Part shown: positions 22,066 through 30,815 of the stretch, piece by piece
How positions within the stretch are numbered: position 1 is the stretch's first letter
Layout of the letters: every line of letters starts with the position of its first letter
Origin: a virus
Length of the DNA: 44,240 nucleotides
IMG/VR virus record: IMGVR_UViG_3300008450_000082
Span: 1 to 44,240 of that record
Strand: one strand, 5' to 3'
Program-made: the position numbers and the translations under genes
The notes under the pieces: generated by a model
The model's input: only the letters and a program-made list of their open reading frames with translations
Told to the model about the DNA's origin: nothing
Database searches by the model: none

Positions 22066-22353
22066 ATGGCATCTGCGGTCATTCCAAAGACGAACGCTAT
22101 CGACGGGTCCACCGCTGGACCTGAGGTGCAAGCCTTGCAGATTGGCGAGATTGCAAGCAACCGAACTGACGGGAAACTGTACATGCGCACGGGTGCCGAG
22201 ACGCTCGCCTCATACAAGCCTGTGGAGACCTTGGAAGTGTCGGATGTTGCTGGCGCGGCGCCACTTCAATCACCCGCTTTGACTGGCACACCGACAGTCA
22301 ACGGTCAGCTTATTCTCAAGAATGGCGACCAGTTAACCGGTGGAACCTACTGA
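22066..22353 (+). CDS. Short fibre protein with shared N-terminal module
   Basis: The 95-residue protein begins [20 protein letters not shown] then [20 protein letters not shown], the same N-terminal module found on the next two fibre genes. Its C-terminal part ([27 protein letters not shown]) is brief. The C-terminal GGTY is echoed at the end of the collagen-like fibre. It could be a short capping fibre or a remnant adaptor. The module probably attaches to the tail or to the fibre anchor. Confidence 0.75.
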   Translation: MASAVIPKTNAIDGSTAGPEVQALQIGEIASNRTDGKLYMRTGAETLASYKPVETLEVSDVAGAAPLQSPALTGTPTVNGQLILKNGDQLTGGTY

Positions 22354-22364
22354 GAGAAAAAGAC

Positions 22365-23528
22365 ATGGCTAATCCCATTATTCCAAAAACAAACGGATTG
22401 GGCGGATCGTCCGCAGGACCTTCCTCATCCAACCTGCAGGTCGCTGAAATCGCGTCGAACGCGTTTCTCGGGCGCCTGTACATCAAGACCGAAGACAACA
22501 GCGTCAAAGAGTTCAAGGCAACGTCCGACATCAGCGCAAGCGACGTCGGCGCAGTAGCTTCCTCGAGCGTTGGTCAGGCAAACGGTATCGCTCCGCTGAA
22601 TGGTAGTGGTCTTATTGACTCCACCTACTTGCCCTCCTACGTCGATGACGTTGAGGAGTATGCCAACGTGGCTTCGTTCCCCGGCACAGGGGAGACTGGC
22701 AAGATTTACGTGGCACTCGACGAGAACACGTCCTATCGCTGGGGCGGTTCTGGATACGTGGCCATCATTTCTGGTGGAGCTCCCACCGGAAATGCCGGCG
22801 GGGATTTGTCGGGGACGTACCCGAACCCAACGGTGTCCAAGATTCAAGGGCAGTCGTTTTCATCAACCGTGCCTTCGGCCAACCAGGTGCTGAAGTTCAA
22901 CGGTAGCGAGTGGGCACCTGCGCAACCCGATTCAGGTCCTCAAGGGGAGACTGGACCACAAGGTCCTCAGGGGGAAGTTGGTCCTCAAGGCCCTCAGGGT
23001 CCTCAAGGTGAAACTGGAGCACCCGGGCCTCAAGGGGAACAGGGTCCTCAAGGTCTGCAGGGGGAAATCGGGAACACGGGGGCGCAAGGTCCTCAGGGTG
23101 AACCGGGGCCGACTGGCGCTACAGGGGAGACTGGTCCTCAAGGCCCTCAAGGGGAACAAGGCCCTCAAGGTATCCAAGGGGTCGCTGGGCCTCAGGGGGA
23201 ACAAGGTCCTCAAGGTCCTCAAGGTGTCACCGGTGCCACAGGGGAAACTGGTCCTCAGGGTCCGCAGGGGGAGATGGGGCCTCAAGGTCCTCAAGGGGAG
23301 CAAGGTCCTCAAGGGATTCAAGGGGAGACCGGGCCACAGGGTCCTCAAGGTCCTCAAGGGGAAACGGGTCCGCAGGGTCCTTCAAACGGCAATGCCGAGT
23401 CGATTCGCGGATACAACGTCTCCACGACGGCGCCGACCAACGGGCAAGCCTTGGTGTTTGACGGTACGGTGTACTACCCAGAAACAGTCATCGTTGATGG
23501 CGATGCCATCTCTGGCGGAACTTATTAA
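22365..23528 (+). CDS. Collagen-like tail fibre
   Basis: The 387-residue protein has the shared N-terminal attachment module (about 1-50; [35 protein letters not shown]), a middle domain containing [20 protein letters not shown], then 50 uninterrupted G-X-Y triplets (191-340) dominated by GPQ and GEx. A short tail ends AISGGTY. Collagen-like phage fibres form trimeric triple helices. The repeated GGTCCTCAAGG-type DNA makes the gene prone to recombination and length change. Confidence 0.92.
   Translation: MANPIIPKTNGLGGSSAGPSSSNLQVAEIASNAFLGRLYIKTEDNSVKEFKATSDISASDVGAVASSSVGQANGIAPLNGSGLIDSTYLPSYVDDVEEYANVASFPGTGETGKIYVALDENTSYRWGGSGYVAIISGGAPTGNAGGDLSGTYPNPTVSKIQGQSFSSTVPSANQVLKFNGSEWAPAQPDSGPQGETGPQGPQGEVGPQGPQGPQGETGAPGPQGEQGPQGLQGEIGNTGAQGPQGEPGPTGATGETGPQGPQGEQGPQGIQGVAGPQGEQGPQGPQGVTGATGETGPQGPQGEMGPQGPQGEQGPQGIQGETGPQGPQGPQGETGPQGPSNGNAESIRGYNVSTTAPTNGQALVFDGTVYYPETVIVDGDAISGGTY
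22935..23384 (+). repeat. Collagen-type G-X-Y coding repeat
   Basis: About 450 bp of imperfect 9-bp and 18-bp units of GGTCCTCAAGG-like sequence encode 50 contiguous Gly-X-Y triplets. The unit order is irregular ([18 protein letters not shown]), consistent with unequal recombination. Confidence 0.95.
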
Positions 23529-23542
23529 TCCGCAACAGTTTG

Positions 23543-23569
23543 CCGGTCCCATCTTCACGATGGGGCCGG
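23543..23569 (+). terminator. Hairpin after the collagen-like fibre gene
   Basis: CCGGTCCCATC and GATGGGGCCGG form an 11-bp stem with one G-U pair and a 5-nt loop. No T-run follows, so it may be an attenuator or RNA-stability element rather than a full terminator. Confidence 0.5.
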
Positions 23570-23593
23570 TACTTCAATCGAACTTTCTAAGCC

Positions 23594-24841
23594 ATGCCGA
23601 TCAACCCAATCGTACCCAAGAGAAACTCGACCGCAGGGTCCACGACAGGGCCTTCAGCCTCTGCATTGTTGGTCGGTGAGCTCGCCACGAACACCTTCAC
23701 CGGTGACGTGTTTTTGAAACTTGAGGACAACACCGTCGCGAACATCGCCTCGGCCAACGCATTGCAGACTACTGGCGGGACGCTCACCGGCGCACTGACC
23801 ATCAACAACGGAACAGGCGTCACCTCCATCGACGCTTCGGGCGCCATCGAAGGGCAGTCGCTGACCGTCACGGGCGCCGCGCAAGTCGGGTCCGTCAAGT
23901 TTCCTGACAACACCACGCAGACGAGCGCTGCTCTAGTTCCTTTCCGCAACTTCCTTATCAACGGTGACTGCCGCATCGCGCAACGCGGTTCGGTCGCCGC
24001 AGTCAACGGATCTGCTACATACGGTGGGTGCGACCGCATCTACTGCCTGCCTTCTGGCTTTAGCACTCTCTCAAGCACCAGCATCACGCAGGTGTCCAAC
24101 AGCGGGACGACGACGGGGCTCGGGCAGTCCGTCACTGTTACCACGTCGGGTAGCGGCACCATTGTGTTCGGTCAGCGCATCGAATCGCTGAACTCCCGCG
24201 TGCTCAACGCAAAGACCGTCACGGTTTCCTGTAAGGTGTACCACACTGCTGGGTCATCCGTTGCAATGCAGGCGCTTCTCTACAAGGCAAACTCTGCAGA
24301 CAGTTTCTCTGCTGTCACTCAGGTGGATAGCACCAAGTCTGCAGGTAGTGTCCCAAGCGCTACGTGGACCTCCATCAGCGCGACCTTCACCATCGGAAGC
24401 AGTGATGCGAGCAACGGGCTTGACGTGCGCATCATGTTCTCTGGCTTGGGCGCACTCAGTGCCAAGGTGTTTGCAATCGGCGACTTCCAGCTTGAGGTCG
24501 GTAGCGTGGCAACCACGTTTGAGACGAAGTCGGTTGCAATGGAGTTAGAGCAGTGCATGCGCTACTACCAGTCGCTGGGTGAGTTCGCCGGTGGCTTTAC
24601 AACGACTGCTGCGGTGCGAGGGGCTATTCGCTTCTTTATTCCAATGCGCACGGCACCAACCCTTTCTGCTGGAACGATACAGGCGCAAGGGGTTTCCAAC
24701 ATTTCCGTCACCTCTCCGTCGTTGTCGAACACCACTTACCTGACGGCACTGTTTAACGGGACGGTCACCGGCGCCACGGCAGGGCAGGCCACACGCATCG
24801 TCACGACGACTGGTGCGTCATGGCTCGATGCGGAGTTGTAA
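23594..24841 (+). CDS. Tail fibre/receptor-binding protein with carbohydrate-binding-like C-terminus
   Basis: The 415-residue protein has the third copy of the N-terminal module (INPIVPKRNSTAGSTTGP, LLVGELATNTFTGDVFLKLE). After a short shaft comes FLINGDCRIAQRGS, then a jelly-roll-like region ending GDFQLEVGSVATTFE and ELEQCMRYYQSL. The NGDxxIxQRG...QLExGxxATxFE...CxRYY layout is common in phage fibre tips with a carbohydrate-binding-module-like fold. It probably binds a surface glycan. It has no strong ribosome binding site. Confidence 0.85.
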   Translation: MPINPIVPKRNSTAGSTTGPSASALLVGELATNTFTGDVFLKLEDNTVANIASANALQTTGGTLTGALTINNGTGVTSIDASGAIEGQSLTVTGAAQVGSVKFPDNTTQTSAALVPFRNFLINGDCRIAQRGSVAAVNGSATYGGCDRIYCLPSGFSTLSSTSITQVSNSGTTTGLGQSVTVTTSGSGTIVFGQRIESLNSRVLNAKTVTVSCKVYHTAGSSVAMQALLYKANSADSFSAVTQVDSTKSAGSVPSATWTSISATFTIGSSDASNGLDVRIMFSGLGALSAKVFAIGDFQLEVGSVATTFETKSVAMELEQCMRYYQSLGEFAGGFTTTAAVRGAIRFFIPMRTAPTLSAGTIQAQGVSNISVTSPSLSNTTYLTALFNGTVTGATAGQATRIVTTTGASWLDAEL

Positions 24842-24849
24842 GTTTTCTG

Positions 24850-24882
24850 ATGGACGCATTTGAAACCATCTCACCACTCTGA
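24850..24882 (+). other. Ten-codon mini-frame in spacer (copy 2)
   Basis: ATG 24850 to TGA 24882 would encode MDAFETISPL, matching VDAFESMFPR at 22028-22060 in five of ten residues. It lies 9 nt before the scaffold ATG. No Shine-Dalgarno sequence is apparent. Confidence 0.3.
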
Positions 24883-24891
24883 GAATCAAGT

Positions 24892-25554
24892 ATGTCTGAC
24901 ACCTTAATCGCCGGCTCCCAGGCTTCACCCACGGGCCAGCAAACCAGTGCTGACGGTACGAGCGCAACGCAACCCCAGCAGACCCCGGCGAGTGCCGATG
25001 GCCAGCAGGGCACGCAGCAATCCGCCGCAGCAAACTCACAAACCGGCAATGCCACCAGTGGCAACGCCCAGACTCAGCAATCCGACTTCGAGTTGAAGTT
25101 ACCGGAGGGCTCGAATCTGGATGCCTCATACCTCGAGCAAACCAAGGCCCTGGCCAAGGAACTTGGACTCTCGCAGGAGGCAGCGCAGAAACTGGTCGAA
25201 CGCGACTCAGGACTCTTGTCCTCGGTGAGCGAGCGCAACGCAGTGCAGGTGCGTGAGAAAACCGAACAATGGGCCAAGGATGCTCAAGCCGACAAAGAGA
25301 TCGGCGGGGGCAACTTTCAGTCGAGCGTCAACGATGCCAGAACGGCATTGGATAAGTTCGGCAGTCCTGAGTTCAAGAACATGCTGAACCAGTCCGGGGT
25401 AGGCAATCATCCTGAGTTGATCAGGTTACTTGCCCGGGTCGGTAAAGCCATGCGCGAGGACAAGATGGTGACCACATCGTCCCAACCCGCACGTGCCCAA
25501 AAATCATTCGCCGAGGCTTTCTACCCCAGCATGTCGGCTAACAAATCAGAGTAA
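24892..25554 (+). CDS. Capsid scaffolding protein (probable)
   Basis: The 220-residue protein sits directly before the capsid gene, where podoviruses place the scaffold. The first 60 residues are Gln/Ala/Thr-rich and disordered. Then come FELKLPEGSNLDASYLEQTK and LAKELGLSQEAAQKLVERDS, and a helical C-terminal part (LIRLLARVGKAMREDKM) typical of scaffold proteins of this class. It would direct procapsid assembly and leave before or during packaging. The start lies 50 nt after the receptor-binding protein gene. Confidence 0.82.
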   Translation: MSDTLIAGSQASPTGQQTSADGTSATQPQQTPASADGQQGTQQSAAANSQTGNATSGNAQTQQSDFELKLPEGSNLDASYLEQTKALAKELGLSQEAAQKLVERDSGLLSSVSERNAVQVREKTEQWAKDAQADKEIGGGNFQSSVNDARTALDKFGSPEFKNMLNQSGVGNHPELIRLLARVGKAMREDKMVTTSSQPARAQKSFAEAFYPSMSANKSE

Positions 25555-25563
25555 CAACCTACT

Positions 25564-26559
25564 ATGGCTACACTTGCATCCAATGTCGCAACGCTCGCGG
25601 ACCACGCGAAGCGTCTCGACCCAGACGGCAAAGTTCCTATGATCGTGGAACTTCTGCGGCAACGTAACGCGATCCTCGACGACATGTTGTGGAAGGAAGG
25701 GAATCTCCCGACCGGACACCGCACCACGGTGCGCATCGGTCTTCCGACCGTGACCGCTCGTCGGCTCAACGAAGGGGTCGTTCCTTCGAAATCCACCACC
25801 GCTCAAATCGACGAGCAGTGCGCGATGTTCGAGGCAATCTCCGAAGTGGACGCTGACCTCGTCAAACTCAACGGCAACGATGCCGGCTTCCGCCTCTCTG
25901 AGGCCGCGGCCTTCATCGAAGCGATGAACCAGACGATGGCGCAGACGCTCTTCTACGGGAACGCTGCGATCACCCCCGAGTACTTCACGGGGCTTGCACC
26001 TCGCTACGCTTCCCTGTCGGGAACGAACAGCCAGAACATCCTCAGTGCCGGTGGCGCTGGGTCCGACAACACGTCAATCTGGCTTGTTGCGTGGGGCGAG
26101 AACACCATCAGTGGCATCTACCCGAAGGCATCGAAAGCCGGCCTCATCCACGAGGACTTGGGCGAGCAGATGATTCAGACGGGCGTTGGCATCGGGACGG
26201 GGCGCATGAAAGCGTTCATCGACCGGTGGCAATGGAAGTGCGGACTTGCAGTGCGCGACTGGCGCTATGCGGTTCGTATCGCCAACATCGACGTGTCCAA
26301 CCTCGTAAGCGAGTCTGGTGCTGCCGACCTCATCAAACTGATGATTAAGGCAATCCACCGCTTGCCTGACCTGTCCTCTGGACGTCCGGTGTTCTACTGC
26401 AACCGCACGGTGCGCGAGATGCTCGACATCCAGGCGCTGAACAAGTCGTCCTACCAGTTGAACATCGACAACGTCGATGGTAAGCCGGTGACGAAGTTCC
26501 GCGGGATTCGCATCGAAACCTGCGACCAGATCCTCGAAACCGAGTCGGTCGTCGCCTAA
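25564..26559 (+). CDS. Major capsid protein
   Basis: The 331-residue protein has the features of BPP-1/P22-group podovirus HK97-fold capsid proteins: TLADHAKRLDPDGKVPMIVE, EGNLPTGHRTTVRIGLPTVT, FEAISEVDADLVKLNG (a spine-helix region), and FYCNRTVREMLDIQAL with RGIRIETCDQIL at the end. It forms the icosahedral shell. Order (scaffold, capsid, cement) supports the call. A hairpin follows the gene. Confidence 0.9.
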   Translation: MATLASNVATLADHAKRLDPDGKVPMIVELLRQRNAILDDMLWKEGNLPTGHRTTVRIGLPTVTARRLNEGVVPSKSTTAQIDEQCAMFEAISEVDADLVKLNGNDAGFRLSEAAAFIEAMNQTMAQTLFYGNAAITPEYFTGLAPRYASLSGTNSQNILSAGGAGSDNTSIWLVAWGENTISGIYPKASKAGLIHEDLGEQMIQTGVGIGTGRMKAFIDRWQWKCGLAVRDWRYAVRIANIDVSNLVSESGAADLIKLMIKAIHRLPDLSSGRPVFYCNRTVREMLDIQALNKSSYQLNIDNVDGKPVTKFRGIRIETCDQILETESVVA

Positions 26560-26566
26560 CCCTAAC

Positions 26567-26586
26567 GCCCCCGGGTAACCGGGGGC
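26567..26586 (+). terminator. Hairpin after capsid gene
   Basis: GCCCCCGG-GTAA-CCGGGGGC is a perfect 8-bp G-C-rich stem with a GNRA tetraloop. No T-run follows, so it may stabilise the capsid mRNA 3' end or partly reduce downstream transcription. Confidence 0.6.
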
Positions 26587-26616
26587 ACAACCAACACCTC
26601 AAAGAGAATCAGCATT

Positions 26617-27072
26617 ATGGCTATCTTCGACAGACAGAACATGTTCAGCGACGGTCAGGCAATCAGCGGCACAACCGCAACGGCTTCGACCGACACCATC
26701 GACATCGGGCCCTTCTATAACGGAGTGGGCGGAAGCAACGTAGCAAAAGACCTCGGCGTGGGCGAAGACGTCTACCTGCAGGTTAATGCAAGCGGCGTGA
26801 CGGGAACCTCGCCAACGGTGACGATCCTCATCGAAACCGACAGCACCGCAGCGTTCAGTTCGCCGGCAACCATCGCGACCTACGGGCCGATTGCGTTGCC
26901 TATTGGCGGGGGGCACGTGCTTAATGCGTGCTTGCCTTTCGGCGACTACAAGCAGTTCGTGCGCTTGAAGTTCACCCAAGGCGGGACCTCGCCTGTGGCG
27001 ACCTACAAGGCGGCGCTTGTTCGCGGTGTCACTGCGGTCAAGAACTACACGGACGCAATCGTCATCGGCTAA
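26617..27072 (+). CDS. Bbp16-like capsid cement protein
   Basis: The 151-residue beta-rich protein starts MAIFDRQNMFSDGQAISGT and contains YLQVNASGVTGTSPTVTILI, then IALPIGGGHVLNACLPFGDY and LVRGVTAVKNYTDAIVIG. From memory this matches the BPP-1 Bbp16 cement family, which sits on the outside of the shell and stabilises it. Its place right after the capsid gene fits. AAAGAGAAT upstream may serve as a weak ribosome binding site. Confidence 0.85.
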   Translation: MAIFDRQNMFSDGQAISGTTATASTDTIDIGPFYNGVGGSNVAKDLGVGEDVYLQVNASGVTGTSPTVTILIETDSTAAFSSPATIATYGPIALPIGGGHVLNACLPFGDYKQFVRLKFTQGGTSPVATYKAALVRGVTAVKNYTDAIVIG

Positions 27073-27081
27073 GGCTAGGTT

Positions 27082-27276
27082 ATGGCACACGTTCGCGTCA
27101 GAGTCACTCAAGCCGGGTTCATCGGCAACCAGTTGCGGCGTCCCGGCGACGAGCTCACGCTCGCCGACGAGAAGTTCGTCAGCAAGGCATGGATGGAGGT
27201 CATCCCCATGCCGAAACCGGAAGCCCCCGCGCCCGAGACGGACGCGAGCGAGGACCCCAAACCGAAGCGCAAATAG
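27082..27276 (+). CDS. Small protein after cement gene, 64 residues
   Basis: The product (HVRVRVTQAGFIGNQLRRPG, DELTLADEKFVSKAWMEVI) has an SH3-like, beta-rich start, then a charged Pro/Lys-rich tail. Such small proteins often follow capsid or cement genes; this may be a minor head protein. Function unknown. It is followed by a hairpin. Confidence 0.7.
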   Translation: MAHVRVRVTQAGFIGNQLRRPGDELTLADEKFVSKAWMEVIPMPKPEAPAPETDASEDPKPKRK

Positions 27277-27278
27277 TT

Positions 27279-27306
27279 AGAGGGGGGCGGGGAAACCCGC
27301 CCCTCT
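27279..27306 (+). terminator. Terminator-like hairpin with GAAA loop
   Basis: AGAGGGGGGCGGG and CCCGCCCCTCT pair around a GAAA tetraloop with a two-base bulge, followed by only three T residues. It may reduce transcription into the tail genes rather than stop it. Confidence 0.6.
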
Positions 27307-27313
27307 TTCATCC

Positions 27314-27991
27314 ATGTCCACATCCGTCGTCCAAATCTGCAACACCGCACTCGCCCGTATCGGGGTGAGCATGTTCATCGACTCGCTCAACGAGTCCTCT
27401 CAAGAAGCGCAGGTGTGCAAACTCCTGTACGACCAATGTCGTGAGCGGGTGTTGCGTGAAGTGCATTGGCCTTTCGCCCGTGCGTTCGCGACTCTGGCGC
27501 TTGTCTCGGACAACGACGGTCAGGCGTGGGCAAGCGAGTGGTTGTATGCCTACCGCTACCCCACCGACGCCACGGTCATCCGCCGCATCCTCACCTCGAT
27601 GGGTCCGCGGCAGGTCATCCCCGAAGCGTTCGAGGTCGGGCAAGACTCAGCCGGCAGAATCATCCTGACCAACATGAAGGACGCTGCGGTCGAGTACACC
27701 AAGCGGGTGGAAGACCCCGGTCAGTTCGATCCGTCGTTCTCCTCCGCTCTGGCGTGGTTGCTCGCCGCGGAAATCTCCATGCCTTTGTCGGCAGTAGACG
27801 GACTGCGCAAGCAGGCGCTTCAGATGTACCAGGCTGAACGCGACATCGCCCAGCGCATCGTCTTCAACGAAGGCGAACCGGTGCGCGATGTGGACACCGA
27901 GTTCTTGAACACCCGTGGCTATGCCACGAACACTTTCGCTGGGGACGATGCCGTCAGCAGACTCTTCCCTAGCGGTTTCTCCATCTCCTAA
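27314..27991 (+). CDS. Tail tubular protein A (adaptor)
   Basis: The 225-residue protein has the T7 gp11-like start VVQICNTALARIGVSMFIDS then CKLLYDQCRERVLREVHWPF, followed by LYAYRYPTDATVIRRI and a conserved SSALAWLLAAEISMPL helix. It would ring the portal and join it to the nozzle protein encoded next. The stop and the next start overlap as TAATG. Confidence 0.92.
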   Translation: MSTSVVQICNTALARIGVSMFIDSLNESSQEAQVCKLLYDQCRERVLREVHWPFARAFATLALVSDNDGQAWASEWLYAYRYPTDATVIRRILTSMGPRQVIPEAFEVGQDSAGRIILTNMKDAAVEYTKRVEDPGQFDPSFSSALAWLLAAEISMPLSAVDGLRKQALQMYQAERDIAQRIVFNEGEPVRDVDTEFLNTRGYATNTFAGDDAVSRLFPSGFSIS

Positions 27992-30321
27992 TGCCCTCGA
28001 CGTCTCAACGCTCCTTCGCCGGCGGGGAGATTGCCCCGTCACTGTACGCACGCTCTGACCAGACGAAGTACCAGACCGGCCTTCGCCAGTGCGAGAACTT
28101 CCTCGTCATGCGACACGGAGGGGTGACGAACCGTCCTGGCACCAAGTTCATTGCTTCGGTCAAGGACTCGACCAAGCAGGTGCGCTTGATCAAGTTCATC
28201 TTCAACGCCGATCAGACCTACGTGCTTGAGTTCGGCAACCAGTACATCCGATTCATCCGCAACGGGGTGCAGTTGACCTCAGGCGGAATCCCCTACGAGA
28301 TTTCGAGTCCGTACTTGGAGAGCCAACTGCGCGACATTCAGTACGTCCAATCCGGGGACGTCATCACGCTCGTTCACCAAAGTCATGCGCCACGTAGGTT
28401 GTCGCGAACCGGGCACACGTCATGGACTTTGACGGCTACAGTTTTCAGCCCAAGCATCTCTCCAACAACAATCAAGCAAGTCAACCTTGCGGGTAGTGGA
28501 TCGATATCACCAGGCGATAGCTTGAATACCAAATACGTTGTAACAAGCGTCAAGGAGGACACCTATGAAGAGTCTGTTCCAAGTGCGCCTGTAACAGCAG
28601 TAAAGCCTATTGATACGGAACGCAGGAATGAAGTAGTCATCAACACCGTTGCCGGCATTTACGAATACAACGTCTACTCAAACTGGAGTGGCGTGTACGG
28701 TTACGTCGGGACTGCAAGGTGGGACGGATCTGGCACCACGGTCACGTTCGTCGATGACGGCAGCGTGCGTTCCAATAGCGAGCAAACGCCACCTCTGGCG
28801 CGTAACCCTTTTACTGCGGCGGGGAGTTATCCCGGAGCAGTCTCCTACTACCAACAACGGGCAGTGTTCGCCAACACCATAAACGAACCCGAAAAGGTGT
28901 GGATGTCGCGAACCGGAAACTTCCTCAACTTTTCCATCCGCTCGCCCCTACAGGATGACGATGCGGTGACCTTCACCATTGCCGGTCGGCAGGTGAACGA
29001 GGTGCGGCACTTAATCGAGGTCGGCCAGATGCTCATCCTCACCTCTGGCGGGGAGTGGCGCATGCAGGGCGACTCTGACGGAGTTATCCGACCCTCTGCC
29101 ATTAATCTCAAGCAGGAAGGCTACTCAGGTGCGTCCAAGATCACGCCCATCGTGATTGGCAACAACGCTCTGTACGTGCAAGCCAGAGGCAACATCGTTC
29201 GCGACCTGCGCTACGACCTGCAGTCTGACGGGTACAACGGGCGGGACCTGACCGTGTTTGCTGCGCACCTCTTCGACGGGTATCAGTTGACCGCATGGGA
29301 CTACGCTCAGATTCCGCACTCCATTGTGTGGGTGGTGCGCTCTGACGGGGTGCTGCTTGGCCTGACCTACCTGCGCGAGCATGACGTGTGGGGGTGGCAC
29401 CGTCACGATACGGATGGGGCTTATGAGGACGTGGTGTGCATTCCCGAAGGCACCGAGGATGGCATCTACGTGGTAGTGCGCCGCACTATCAACGGGGTGA
29501 CCAAACGCTACATCGAGCGCTTCGCACCCCGGTACACCTCGCAACCCATCGACATCAAGCGTGACGCATTCTTCGTGGATTGCGGCGCCACCTACGACGG
29601 CAACAACACGGTGACTTCGCGCACCATGACCGTGCAAGCCATCACCGGCACAACGGTTCGCGACACCATGCGACTGGTGTGCTCGGCAAGCTTCTTTAGT
29701 TCAGCGGACGTTGGCAACGCGTACGAGCTCACCGTCAACGGGGTGTCTATCCGATTCAAGGTCATCTCGTACACCAACACCACCACGGTTGTTGTTCAGC
29801 CATCGCGTGACGTGCCGACCGGGTTCACCACCACGGCATCCTGGGTAAAGATGGTGGACGAGATCTCTGGTCTATCGCACTTGGAAGGCAAAGACGTAAG
29901 CGTGCTGGCAGATGGCAACGTGCATCCAACGTGCAGGGTGACAGGCGGTGCAATCACGCTCAACCGTCCGTGCGGGGTGGTCCACGTCGGGCTTCCCTAC
30001 ACCTCGACGATGCAGACCCTCGCCATCGACAACCCTGCAGGCGAGACGATTGTCGATAAGAACAAGATCATCCACAAGGTCTCGATGATGGTGGAGTCCT
30101 CCCGCGGCGTGTTCGTGGGGCCTGACGAGAACCACTTGAGCGAGTACAAGCAGCGCAGCAACGAGACTTACGAAGACCCAACGCGCCCGGTCACCGGACT
30201 CATCGAAGTCCAGACCGTAGCCAAGTGGGAGAAGAACGCGGTGGTCACGGTCCAGCAGAAAGATCCGCTCCCCTTAAGCGTGCTTTCGGTTGTGCCGCAG
30301 GTGACCGTGTCACCAAGATAG
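27991..30321 (+). CDS. Tail tubular protein B (nozzle)
   Basis: The 776-residue protein has the family's opening (RSFAGGEIAPSLYARSDQTK, CENFLVMRHGGVTNRPGTKF) and later VWMSRTGNFLNFSIRSPLQD and WGWHRHDTDGAYEDVV blocks of the T7 gp12-like nozzle. It forms the tail tube tip that fibres contact and through which DNA leaves. Bases around 28440-28650 use more A/T-rich codons than the rest, possibly an exchanged surface domain. Confidence 0.92.
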   Translation: MPSTSQRSFAGGEIAPSLYARSDQTKYQTGLRQCENFLVMRHGGVTNRPGTKFIASVKDSTKQVRLIKFIFNADQTYVLEFGNQYIRFIRNGVQLTSGGIPYEISSPYLESQLRDIQYVQSGDVITLVHQSHAPRRLSRTGHTSWTLTATVFSPSISPTTIKQVNLAGSGSISPGDSLNTKYVVTSVKEDTYEESVPSAPVTAVKPIDTERRNEVVINTVAGIYEYNVYSNWSGVYGYVGTARWDGSGTTVTFVDDGSVRSNSEQTPPLARNPFTAAGSYPGAVSYYQQRAVFANTINEPEKVWMSRTGNFLNFSIRSPLQDDDAVTFTIAGRQVNEVRHLIEVGQMLILTSGGEWRMQGDSDGVIRPSAINLKQEGYSGASKITPIVIGNNALYVQARGNIVRDLRYDLQSDGYNGRDLTVFAAHLFDGYQLTAWDYAQIPHSIVWVVRSDGVLLGLTYLREHDVWGWHRHDTDGAYEDVVCIPEGTEDGIYVVVRRTINGVTKRYIERFAPRYTSQPIDIKRDAFFVDCGATYDGNNTVTSRTMTVQAITGTTVRDTMRLVCSASFFSSADVGNAYELTVNGVSIRFKVISYTNTTTVVVQPSRDVPTGFTTTASWVKMVDEISGLSHLEGKDVSVLADGNVHPTCRVTGGAITLNRPCGVVHVGLPYTSTMQTLAIDNPAGETIVDKNKIIHKVSMMVESSRGVFVGPDENHLSEYKQRSNETYEDPTRPVTGLIEVQTVAKWEKNAVVTVQQKDPLPLSVLSVVPQVTVSPR

Positions 30322-30330
30322 GAGCACATC

Positions 30331-30804
30331 ATGGCAGCAGCAGCACTCGCAGCATTCGGACTACAAGCGGCAGGCACGACCTATAGTGCCGTCTCCCAGT
30401 ACTACCAGGCCAAGTGGGCCAAGCAGTTGGGCGAATACAACGCGAAGGTCTCCGAGATGCAGGCGGGGTTTGCGGTGGAACGCGGCGAGACGATGGTCAA
30501 GCGTCAGCGGATGCAGACCGAGTTGATGATTGGTGCGCAGCGTGCCTCCTACGCCGGCCAGAACGTCACGGTGGACGATGGCACTGCGCTCGACGTGCAA
30601 GGCGAGACCGCTTACTGGGGCGAGATTGACGCACTCACAATCCGCAACAACGCAGCGCTCGAGGCGTGGGGGTACAAGCAGTCTGCGCTGAACAGTCGCA
30701 TCCAAGGTCAGATGGCTTACGCAAAAGGCATCTCGGACTCGGTGGGCACCATTCTGGGCGGGGCCGGCAAGATTGCGAGCGGCTACGCAAGTTACTCTGG
30801 CTAA
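30331..30804 (+). CDS. Internal virion protein, gp14-like
   Basis: The 157-residue protein has an alanine-rich N-terminus (AAAALAAFGLQAAGTTYSAV), a long helical middle (MVKRQRMQTELMIGAQRASY) and a glycine-rich end (GTILGGAGKIASGYASYSG). This resembles T7 gp14-type core proteins that are ejected and form a pore in the outer membrane. It is one of few late genes with a clear ribosome binding site (GGAG, 7 nt upstream). Confidence 0.82.
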   Translation: MAAAALAAFGLQAAGTTYSAVSQYYQAKWAKQLGEYNAKVSEMQAGFAVERGETMVKRQRMQTELMIGAQRASYAGQNVTVDDGTALDVQGETAYWGEIDALTIRNNAALEAWGYKQSALNSRIQGQMAYAKGISDSVGTILGGAGKIASGYASYSG

Positions 30805-30815
30805 CCTGATTTCGT

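Noticed and set aside
18508-24841. Diversity-generating retroelement in the fibre region, suggested by BPP-1-like structural genes
   Set aside because: No reverse transcriptase, template repeat or variable repeat pair is visible. The repeats present are fibre-domain duplications and collagen triplets.
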